From an uncultured Clostridia bacterium (GTDB taxonomy: Bacteria > Bacillota > Clostridia > Christensenellales > Borkfalkiaceae), in contig CANRCY010000061.1 of the NCBI GenBank assembly GCA_947629225.1, forward strand, positions 1 through 8,117: DNA of 8,117 bases, written 5' to 3'. Under the pieces are notes generated by a model. It worked only from the letters and a program-made list of their open reading frames with translations. It did no database searches and was not told the DNA's origin. Each line of letters begins with the position of its first letter. Positions within the stretch are counted from its first letter, which is position 1. Made by a program: the position numbers and the translations under genes. Of this stretch, positions 1-6,242 are shown in pieces.

Positions 1-1
1 T

Positions 2-1909
2 CTGATACAGGTCGCCTTCGAGGGGGACGATTCGCTGATCGACTACACGCAGGGGGTCACCATGCGCAACCGCAGTTCCACCCTGCTCAAGATCGTGCGC
101 CAGACCCAATTTATGGGGGACATTCTCAATACCTACCTCACCGACGGCAAGGGCAATGACTATGTCCACCGTCTGAGTTTCGACCGCCGCACGGGCGTGT
201 TTATGGCGAGCGTCCGCTACGAAAACCATACGGGTTCGCCGCAGACGCTCGAGCATCTCTCTTCGCTGTCCGTAAGCGGGATCGCGAATGCGGAGGGGAA
301 TACGGCGGGGCTTGTTTTGCGCCGCATGACGAGCGCATGGTCGCGCGAATGCCGCCCGAAACGGGACAGTTTTGCGGCGCTCGGGCTGGATATGAGTTGG
401 GCGCGCTACGGCGTTAAGGTCGAAAGATGGGGCGAAGTGGGCTCTATGCCCAACCGCGGGTACTATCCCTTCGCGGCGATCGAGCGTCCCGACTTCTGTT
501 GGGGATTCGAATTCGAAGCGCCCTATTCGTGGCAGATCGAGGTCTATCAGGAGAAAGAGACCTGCGCGGTCTCGGGAGGACTTGCCGATTACGAGTTCGG
601 GCATTGGCGGAAGACCATCCCGTCGGGCGGGGCTTTCGTTACCCATAACGGGCGGTTTACCGTAAAACGGAGCTTTTTGGACGTGTGCAACGCCTTTTTG
701 CGGGAAAAAGATTCCCGCGTACACCCGCCTGTCAGCGAATCGGAGCTGCCCGTCATTTTCAACGAATATTGTACGACTTGGGGCGCGCCTTCCGAACACA
801 AGATCGGGCGCATCCTCAAAGCCATCAAAGATCTGCCCGTCTCTTATTTTGTGATCGACTGCGGTTGGTACAAGCCCGACGACAAAGGCTGGTGCAACGC
901 CATCGGAGATTGGAACGTCAGCAAAAAACTCTTCCCCGACGGGATACGGAAGGTCGCCGAAAAGATCAAACTTGCGGGCATGCGCCCCGGGATTTGGTTT
1001 GAGTTCGAAAACGCGGGCAGGGACAGCCTTCTCTTCGGCTGTGAGGACATGCTCCTCCGCTATCGAGGCAAAACGATCACCGCGAAGAACCGCAGGTTCC
1101 TCGATCTGCGCCTTCCCGAAGTGCAGAGATATATCCGCGTAAAAATGCTCGATTTTTTGAGAGAGAACGACTTCGGTTATCTCAAAATCGACTATAACGA
1201 CGCATACGGGATCGGTTGCGACGGCGCTGATTCCTGCGGAGAAGGGGGAAGGCAGGTCGCCGAAGAGAGTTGGATGTGGCTCGAAAAACTCAGGAGCGAA
1301 CTTCCCGACCTCGTGATCGAAAATTGCTCCTCGGGCGGGAGCAGGATCGAGCCGCTCCGCATGAGCAGGGTCGCGATGTGTTCCTTCTCCGACGCGCACG
1401 AGTGTAACGAAATCCCGATCGTTGCCGCGAATGTTTCGCTTGTCGTCCCCGCGCGCCAGCTCCAGATTTGGGCGGTTTTGCGGGACGGTGAGACGGACAC
1501 GCGGACGATCTATTCTCTCTGCGCCGCCATGATCGGGAGGATTTGCCTCTCGGGCGACGTGGTAAAGGCGACCCCCGAGAAGATCGCGCTCATCGGGCGG
1601 GGGCTCGCATTCTACGAAAAGTGCAAGCCTCTGATCCGTTACGGGGCAATCCGCATGATCGACTGCACCGTCGAATCTTACCGCGACCCGAATGGAAGAC
1701 AGGTCTATGTGAAGGACTTCGAGAACAAGCGGCTCGTGATCGTGCATTTCCTTGCATGCGAAGAGGCGGTACGGATTCCGCTCGGCGGATATGCGATCGC
1801 AGATACGTTCACCGACCTTTCCTATTCCATCCGAGGCGAAGTTCTTCGCATTGCGGGAAGACCTTACAGCGCGGGCGCGTTCCTTTTGGAGAGACACGAT
1901 GAAGTATGA
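2..1909 (+). CDS. GH36-family alpha-galactosidase-type glycosidase, 5' end outside the window
   Basis: Retaining glycoside hydrolase of clan GH-D, expected to release terminal alpha-linked galactose (or GalNAc) from oligosaccharides. The first ATG in the window is at 62, but the frame is open back to position 2 and those codons fit the N-terminal beta-domain of the family (the stretch ending GGxTMRN in relatives, here QGVTMRN), so the true start is upstream; 635 residues are visible, against roughly 720-750 in many family members. The TIM-barrel signatures are in order: VIDCGW (851-868), GDWNV then WFEFE, the LKIDYN block whose Asp at 1190-1192 aligns with the nucleophile, an ENCSSGG block, and SDAHE whose Asp at 1391-1393 aligns with the acid/base. 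Several motifs depart from the common forms (DDGW, KWDMN, SDDTD), so substrate is uncertain. A C-terminal beta-sandwich follows. It overlaps the next gene by 11 bases. Confidence 0.88.
   Translation: MIQVAFEGDDSLIDYTQGVTMRNRSSTLLKIVRQTQFMGDILNTYLTDGKGNDYVHRLSFDRRTGVFMASVRYENHTGSPQTLEHLSSLSVSGIANAEGNTAGLVLRRMTSAWSRECRPKRDSFAALGLDMSWARYGVKVERWGEVGSMPNRGYYPFAAIERPDFCWGFEFEAPYSWQIEVYQEKETCAVSGGLADYEFGHWRKTIPSGGAFVTHNGRFTVKRSFLDVCNAFLREKDSRVHPPVSESELPVIFNEYCTTWGAPSEHKIGRILKAIKDLPVSYFVIDCGWYKPDDKGWCNAIGDWNVSKKLFPDGIRKVAEKIKLAGMRPGIWFEFENAGRDSLLFGCEDMLLRYRGKTITAKNRRFLDLRLPEVQRYIRVKMLDFLRENDFGYLKIDYNDAYGIGCDGADSCGEGGRQVAEESWMWLEKLRSELPDLVIENCSSGGSRIEPLRMSRVAMCSFSDAHECNEIPIVAANVSLVVPARQLQIWAVLRDGETDTRTIYSLCAAMIGRICLSGDVVKATPEKIALIGRGLAFYEKCKPLIRYGAIRMIDCTVESYRDPNGRQVYVKDFENKRLVIVHFLACEEAVRIPLGGYAIADTFTDLSYSIRGEVLRIAGRPYSAGAFLLERHDEV
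1888..1893 (+). promoter_or_regulatory. Ribosome binding site that sets the start of the pyrophosphorylase gene
   Basis: GGAGAG lies five bases before the ATG at 1899, inside the 3' end of the GH36 gene. The same frame is open further upstream to an ATG at 1752, but the intervening residues are basic, out of family, and lie wholly inside the GH36 gene. The ribosome binding site therefore decides for the 1899 start. Confidence 0.8.
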
Positions 1910-3116
1910 GGAGATCGCTTTCAAGCTCGGCGTTAAGGGGCAAGAACACCTTTTGCGGTTCTGGGACGAACTCGGAAAAGAGGAGCAGGCGCGGATGATA
2001 GGTGCGCTCTCGCGCATCGATTGGGACGTTTTGGAGCTTCCCGCGTCGCATAAGCAGGCGGAAAGGGGAAAGATCGAGCCCATCGAGGCGCTCTCGCGCG
2101 AGGAGATCGCACGCGACCGCAGTCTGTATCTCCGCGTGGGAGAGGAAGCCCTCCGCCGCGGCAAGGCGGTCGCCGTTCTGCTTGCGGGAGGACAGGGGAC
2201 GCGGCTCGGCACGTCTGCGCCCAAGGGGACGTTCGACATCGGGCTCACCCGTCCGCTCTACATCTTCGAATGTCTGATCGGCAACCTGCTTTCGCTCAAA
2301 GAGCAAACGGGTGCGTATGTTCCGCTCCTGATCATGACGAGCGAAAAGAACGATCGAGAGACCCGCGCCTTTCTGCGGGAACACGGATATTTCGGCTATC
2401 CCGCGGATTTTATCCGCTTTTTCGTACAGGAAATGGCGCCTGCGGTCGATTTTTCGGGGAAACTTCTCCTCGAAGAAAAGGGGATGCCCGCGCTCTCTCC
2501 CAACGGAAACGGCGGGTGGTACTCCTCTTTGGAGCACGCGGGGCTCTTGCGGGAGTTCCCCGAAGCGGAATGGTTCAATGTGTTTTCCGTGGACAATGTT
2601 TTGCAGAAGATCTGCGACCCCGTCTTTCTCGGCGCGACCATTCTGAGCGGAAAACTGTGCGGGGCGAAAGTCGTCTCCAAGACGTCTCCCGAGGAAAAAG
2701 TGGGGGTCTTGTGCCTCGAAGACGGGCTTCCCTCGGTCGTGGAATATTACGAGCTCCCCGAAGAAATGCGCTATGCCGTCGGAAAGGACGGGAAACTTCT
2801 CTATCGGCACGGCGTGATTCTGAATTATCTCTTCCACGCGGGGAAACTGCGCGAGATCGCAAAGGAGCGCATTCCCGTGCACATGGTAAAAAAGAAGGTG
2901 CCGTACCTGAACAATGCGGGCGAACTTGTCCGCCCCGAGACGGAAAACGCCTATAAATTCGAAACTTTGATCCTCGACATGATCAAGCTGATGGGCAGTT
3001 GTTTGCCCTATGAAGTCGTGCGCGAGCACGAATTCGCGCCTGTGAAGAACGCGACGGGCGCAGATAGCGTGGAGAGCGCGAGAGAATTGCTCAAACAAAA
3101 CGGGGTGACTTTATGA
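1899..3116 (+). CDS. UDP-sugar pyrophosphorylase, UDPGP type 1 family (UAP1-like)
   Basis: Cytoplasmic nucleotidyltransferase of 405 residues that should make a UDP-sugar from UTP and a sugar 1-phosphate. It matches the eukaryotic UDP-N-acetylhexosamine pyrophosphorylase pattern throughout: nucleotide-binding loop LAGGQGTRLG at residues 95-104 followed by PKG at 108-110, an IMTS strand, a NGNGGW sugar/uridine loop at 202-207, SVDN at 230-233 (metal-binding Asp 232 by family analogy), VVEYYEL at 280-286, KKKVPY from 331, and a C-terminal PYEVVREHEFAPVKN block. Human UAP1 is about 500 residues, so this is a compact version. The start at 1899 has a GGAGAG site and overlaps the GH36 stop, suggesting translational coupling. 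Whether it prefers GlcNAc-1-P, GalNAc-1-P, Gal-1-P or Glc-1-P cannot be read from sequence; the GH36 neighbour favours a galacto-configured sugar (inference). Confidence 0.88.
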   Translation: MKYEEIAFKLGVKGQEHLLRFWDELGKEEQARMIGALSRIDWDVLELPASHKQAERGKIEPIEALSREEIARDRSLYLRVGEEALRRGKAVAVLLAGGQGTRLGTSAPKGTFDIGLTRPLYIFECLIGNLLSLKEQTGAYVPLLIMTSEKNDRETRAFLREHGYFGYPADFIRFFVQEMAPAVDFSGKLLLEEKGMPALSPNGNGGWYSSLEHAGLLREFPEAEWFNVFSVDNVLQKICDPVFLGATILSGKLCGAKVVSKTSPEEKVGVLCLEDGLPSVVEYYELPEEMRYAVGKDGKLLYRHGVILNYLFHAGKLREIAKERIPVHMVKKKVPYLNNAGELVRPETENAYKFETLILDMIKLMGSCLPYEVVREHEFAPVKNATGADSVESARELLKQNGVTL

Positions 3117-3460
3117 CGGAAGAAAAAAACGAAGAGCTTGCAAAATTTATCGATCTGCTTGCGGAGCTCGGGAAGGAGCTCGGCGAACTGTTCAGGACGG
3201 GCGAGATAGACGTCTTTCCCGAGATGAACAAGACGATCAAGGAAATGTACCGCATTCAGCACGGGAACGAGGACGACGCATTCCGCACGGTCGATCCCGA
3301 CTGCGAGGTGATATACCGCAACTTCGACATGATCGTTGCGATCCTGCGGACGACGGAGAACGGCGTGATCGACAAGGGCGCGCAAACTTCCGTCAATAAA
3401 TTTTTGCGGAACATCAACGAGGCGCTCGTCAACATCGTTACGCTGTTCGGGCTTGTATAA
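3113..3460 (+). CDS. Small acidic helical protein of unknown family
   Basis: A 115-residue protein I do not recognise. Its ATG overlaps the pyrophosphorylase stop in an ATGA junction, with GGGGTGA about five bases upstream, and its stop codon TAA provides the first bases of the AAGGAG site of the next gene, so it is firmly built into the operon. It is rich in Glu and Asp (about 22 acidic against 13 Lys/Arg residues), has no signal peptide or membrane segment, and reads as mostly alpha-helical: an N-terminal amphipathic helix (about residues 4-28), a middle helix (about 37-50), a short DPDC turn, then two further helices ending in a hydrophobic tail. There is a single cysteine and no recognisable catalytic motif. 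A cytoplasmic partner or regulator of the flanking enzymes is possible but is only a guess from position. Confidence 0.85.
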   Translation: MTEEKNEELAKFIDLLAELGKELGELFRTGEIDVFPEMNKTIKEMYRIQHGNEDDAFRTVDPDCEVIYRNFDMIVAILRTTENGVIDKGAQTSVNKFLRNINEALVNIVTLFGLV

Positions 3461-3464
3461 GGAG
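3459..3464 (+). promoter_or_regulatory. Ribosome binding site of the arabinofuranosidase gene, overlapping the upstream stop
   Basis: AAGGAG sits five bases before the ATG at 3470 and shares its first two bases with the TAA that ends the small upstream gene. It is the strongest Shine-Dalgarno in the operon and supports efficient reinitiation or independent translation of the GH51 enzyme. Confidence 0.85.
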
Positions 3465-3469
3465 ATATC

Positions 3470-4996
3470 ATGAAAAAGACAACGATTTTCGCAGACAAAA
3501 ATCTCACGATCGGCAAAGTCCGTCCCACCCTTTACGGCTCTTTCATCGAGCACATCGGGAGGGCGGTCTACGAAGGCATTTACGAGCCCGACCACCCGAC
3601 CGCGGACGGAGACGGATTCCGCGGCGACGTTATCGGTCTCATCAAGGAATTGAACGTGCCCATCGTGCGCTACCCGGGCGGGAACTTCGTCTCGGGCTAT
3701 GATTGGCGGGACGGGATCGGACCCAAGGACAAACGTCCCGTTCGCCTCGACCTCGCATGGCATTCGACCGAGACGAACGAATTCGGTACGGACGAATTCA
3801 TGAAGTGGTGCAAAAAGGCGGGAATTACGCCGATGATGGCGGTGAACATGGGCACGGGGAGCGTGAAAGACGCCGCCGAGCTCGTGGAATACTGCAACCA
3901 CGCGGGCGGAACGTCGATCTCCGATCTCCGCCGCGCAAACGGCGCGGAAGAGCCCTATAACGTCAAGTATTGGTGTATCGGGAACGAGATGGACGGTCCT
4001 TGGCAGACGGGGCATCTCACCGCGGACGAGTACGGCAAAAAGGCGCTCGAAGCCGCAAAAGTCATGCGCTGGACGAACGGGGAAACGGAGAAGGACGCGC
4101 CGAACGGCAGGTTAAAGCTCATCGTAACGGGTTCTTCGACCCACGCGATGATGACCTTCCCCGAATGGGACCGTGTCGTGCTCGAACATACTTATCCGCG
4201 TATCGACTATCTCTCCATGCACCGTTATTACGAGTACAGCGAGGAGACGGACAATCCGCTGGAAGACTTCCTCGGCGCGGCGGACGACATGAACGAGTAC
4301 ATCAACACTCTGCGGGCGACGATCGAATATGTCCGCGCCAAAGTGCGTTCCAAAAAACAGGTGCACATCTCCTTCGACGAATGGAACATCTGGAGACAGT
4401 CGGCAGAGCGCACCGAGCCGCTCTGGAAGAGGGCGCCTCATCTTATGGAAGACGTCTATACCTTCCGCGACATGCTCGTCTTTGCGGGGCTCATGAACAC
4501 GCTCATCAACAACTGCGACATTGTGCACGTCGCATGCCTCGCCCAGCTCGTCAACGTCATCGCGCCCATCATGACGGAGAAGGGGGGCGGGACCTTCCGC
4601 CAAACGACCTTCTATCCCTTCAAATATCTCTCGAATACCGCCCGCGGCGTGACGGTGCGCACTTTTACGGACAGCGACCGCTTTCAAACCATGTACGGCG
4701 GGGCGCGCTCCATCAACGAAGCGGTCAATTTCGACCCCGAAACGGGCAGTCTCGTCGTCTCCCTCTGCAATTATTCACAGGAGAAGCGGGAGGTCGCGCT
4801 CGAACTGCGCTCCTTCGGCGAGCTGAAAGCGGAGGAATACCTCGAAATGACGTCGGGCGACCTCGACGCCGTCAACGGATTCGGCGCGGAACAGGTGAAG
4901 CCCATCGAAAGAGAGCTCCCCGCCGTGAAAGACGGGTCGCATGTCTCCCTTGTCCTTCCTCCCATGAGCTGGAGCTATCTCAGATTCCGCGCGTAA
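3470..4996 (+). CDS. Alpha-L-arabinofuranosidase, GH51
   Basis: Intracellular retaining exo-glycosidase of 508 residues, the usual length for bacterial GH51, removing terminal arabinofuranose from arabinan, arabinoxylan or arabinogalactan oligosaccharides. Visible family landmarks are LYGSFIEHIGR near the N-terminus, RYPGGNF at residues 67-73, the acid/base block WCIGNEMDGPW with Glu173, SMHRYY in the barrel, and the nucleophile block SFDEWN with Glu304; known Geobacillus enzymes carry these two Glu at almost the same positions. The C-terminal beta-sandwich ends in the typical MSWSYLRF. No signal peptide is present, so substrates must be imported. A short insertion relative to the usual form seems to lie around residues 196-210 (NGETEKDAPNG). 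It is the last gene of the operon; no strong terminator follows it. Confidence 0.95.
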   Translation: MKKTTIFADKNLTIGKVRPTLYGSFIEHIGRAVYEGIYEPDHPTADGDGFRGDVIGLIKELNVPIVRYPGGNFVSGYDWRDGIGPKDKRPVRLDLAWHSTETNEFGTDEFMKWCKKAGITPMMAVNMGTGSVKDAAELVEYCNHAGGTSISDLRRANGAEEPYNVKYWCIGNEMDGPWQTGHLTADEYGKKALEAAKVMRWTNGETEKDAPNGRLKLIVTGSSTHAMMTFPEWDRVVLEHTYPRIDYLSMHRYYEYSEETDNPLEDFLGAADDMNEYINTLRATIEYVRAKVRSKKQVHISFDEWNIWRQSAERTEPLWKRAPHLMEDVYTFRDMLVFAGLMNTLINNCDIVHVACLAQLVNVIAPIMTEKGGGTFRQTTFYPFKYLSNTARGVTVRTFTDSDRFQTMYGGARSINEAVNFDPETGSLVVSLCNYSQEKREVALELRSFGELKAEEYLEMTSGDLDAVNGFGAEQVKPIERELPAVKDGSHVSLVLPPMSWSYLRFRA

Positions 4997-5022
4997 ACAA
5001 ACGCGAGAGCTTTGAATATTTT
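4994..5022 (+). promoter_or_regulatory. Candidate promoter for the ComEC-like gene, possibly leaderless
   Basis: TAAACA (4994-4999) and TATTTT (5017-5022) are separated by 17 bases and each matches four of six consensus positions of a SigA promoter. Transcription would then begin at about 5028-5029, on or next to the ATG of the downstream gene, which has no Shine-Dalgarno. The -35 overlaps the GH51 stop codon. The match is only moderate and could be chance in an AT-rich gap. Confidence 0.35.
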
Positions 5023-5027
5023 ACACT

Positions 5028-6134
5028 ATGGCAAAGAGTAAGAAAAAAAGCAGTTCCGCACTTGTTGCGGTCATCATCGTCGTACTTGTGCTCGCGATCG
5101 CCGCGGGGGCATATTGGTATTTCTTTCACTACCGCAAACAGAGCGGGCAGGAACCGGGAGGGAACATTCCGCCGACCGTGCAAAAGACGGGACAGCTCTC
5201 GATCCACTTTCTCGAATTGGGCAATAAATATACGGGAGACTGCATATTTATACAATATGGCGACGTGGAAGTGCTCATTGACGGCGGTTCCCGCGAAAGC
5301 TCCGCCGATACGATCGAGCGCTATGTCGACCGCTATTGCACCGACGGTGTGCTCGAATACGTCATCGTGACGCACGCCGATCAGGACCACATCGCGGCGT
5401 TCGCGGGGAATAAGACGTATAAGAGTCTGTTCGAGCGGTACGAGTGCAAAACGATCATCGACTTTCCCCGCACCGATAAGCAGACGAAGACATACGAGAA
5501 CTACGTCGCCGCCCGCGACGCGGAAGTTGCGGCGGGCGCAGTGCACTATAACGCCCTGCAATGCTATAACAATGAGGGCGGCGCACAGCGCACCTACTCC
5601 CTCGGCGAAGGGGTAAGCATGAACTTCCTCTACAATTACTATTACGACCACAAGGCTACGGACGAGAATAATTATTCGGTCTGCATGTATATCAAGCAGG
5701 GGGAATACAATTATCTCTTCACAGGCGACCTCGAGGAGAAAGGGGAGGAATACCTCGTGCAGAAAAACGAGCTGCCGCAGTGCAAGCTCTTCAAGGCGGG
5801 GCACCACGGCAGTAAGACCTCTTCGACCGATGCGCTCCTGAAAGTCATCAAGCCCGAGTATGTGTGCGTCTGTTGCTGCGCGGGGTCGCCCGAATATACC
5901 GTGACGCCCGAAAATACCTTTCCCACGAGCGACGCTCTTGCGCGGATTTCGAAGTACACCGAGAATATCTACGTTACTTCTCTTGCCGTAAACGTCGACG
6001 GAAAAACGTGGGACGTCGCCCCGTTCAACGGGAATATCGTCGTGCAGTCGGACGGCGAGGCGTTTTCGGTCACGGGGAGCAATCACAGCGAAAAGCTCAA
6101 GGATACGGAGTGGTATCTCCAAAACCGCGCATGA
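5028..6134 (+). CDS. Membrane-anchored metallo-beta-lactamase-fold protein, ComEC C-terminal-domain-like
   Basis: A 368-residue protein with a basic N-terminus (KSKKK), one membrane segment at about residues 10-33, and a soluble domain predicted to lie outside the membrane. The domain follows the ComEC/Rec2-type MBL pattern: GDCIFIQYGD and LIDGG strands, THADQDH at 115-121 carrying the HxDxDH metal motif, LFTGD at 230-234, and GHHGS at 258-262. Stand-alone proteins of this type are generally annotated as MBL-fold hydrolases; DNA is a possible substrate but is not shown here. The ComEC membrane channel is absent. Where relatives carry a YGHP-type stretch after the last strand this protein reads NTFPTS, so a late His may be missing. 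It is cysteine-rich (ten), with CVCCC at 280-284. An in-frame TGA at 5013 rules out an earlier start, and no Shine-Dalgarno is visible. Confidence 0.85.
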   Translation: MAKSKKKSSSALVAVIIVVLVLAIAAGAYWYFFHYRKQSGQEPGGNIPPTVQKTGQLSIHFLELGNKYTGDCIFIQYGDVEVLIDGGSRESSADTIERYVDRYCTDGVLEYVIVTHADQDHIAAFAGNKTYKSLFERYECKTIIDFPRTDKQTKTYENYVAARDAEVAAGAVHYNALQCYNNEGGAQRTYSLGEGVSMNFLYNYYYDHKATDENNYSVCMYIKQGEYNYLFTGDLEEKGEEYLVQKNELPQCKLFKAGHHGSKTSSTDALLKVIKPEYVCVCCCAGSPEYTVTPENTFPTSDALARISKYTENIYVTSLAVNVDGKTWDVAPFNGNIVVQSDGEAFSVTGSNHSEKLKDTEWYLQNRA

Positions 6135-6142
6135 TCCGCAGT

Positions 6143-6183
6143 AAAAAAATGAACGGATTTCGTCCGAGCGGTTGCATTTTTTT
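6143..6183 (+). terminator. Possible A-tract/T-tract terminator hairpin
   Basis: AAAAAAATG at 6143-6151 is perfectly complementary to CATTTTTTT at 6175-6183, with a small inner hairpin CGGA/TCCG (6154-6157 with 6163-6166). It sits just after the ComEC-like stop and could end that transcript, possibly in both directions, but the GC core is weak. It overlaps the -35 of the next promoter. Confidence 0.4.
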
Positions 6184-6200
6184 CGCAGGTATGTTATAAT
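6172..6200 (+). promoter_or_regulatory. SigA-type promoter with extended -10 for the beta-helix gene
   Basis: TTGCAT (6172-6177), a 17-base spacer and a perfect TATAAT (6195-6200) preceded by TG at 6192-6193, which makes an extended -10. Transcription should begin near 6207, giving a leader of about 36 bases that carries a GAGGT ribosome binding site at 6231-6235, seven bases before the ATG at 6243. Confidence 0.82.
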
Positions 6201-6242
6201 AGCCGTGAAGTACAGTTTTCATGGAATGATGAGGTATCGAAA

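Noticed and set aside
1752..1898. Upstream extension of the pyrophosphorylase frame to an ATG at 1752
   Set aside because: The extra 49 residues are basic and unlike the family, lie inside the GH36 gene, and the ribosome binding site at 1888-1893 supports the 1899 start.
1809..3098. 429-codon open frame on the minus strand across the pyrophosphorylase gene
   Set aside because: Shadow of the well-supported plus-strand gene; Arg/His/Phe-rich and without motifs.
4990..5005. CGCGT/ACGCG hairpin just after GH51 as a terminator
   Set aside because: The stem is only five base pairs and no T-run follows directly, so termination here is not supported.
3970..5370. 466-codon plus-strand frame overlapping the GH51 and ComEC-like genes
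   Set aside because: Highly Arg-rich, crosses two real genes and an intergenic gap, has no ribosome binding site or family features.
4980..6122. 380-codon minus-strand frame opposite the ComEC-like gene
   Set aside because: The plus strand carries a complete MBL motif set; the minus frame looks like codon-bias shadow.
6221..6229. Mini reading frame ATG-GAA-TGA in the leader of the beta-helix gene
   Set aside because: Two codons with no ribosome binding site and no attenuator structure around it; likely chance.
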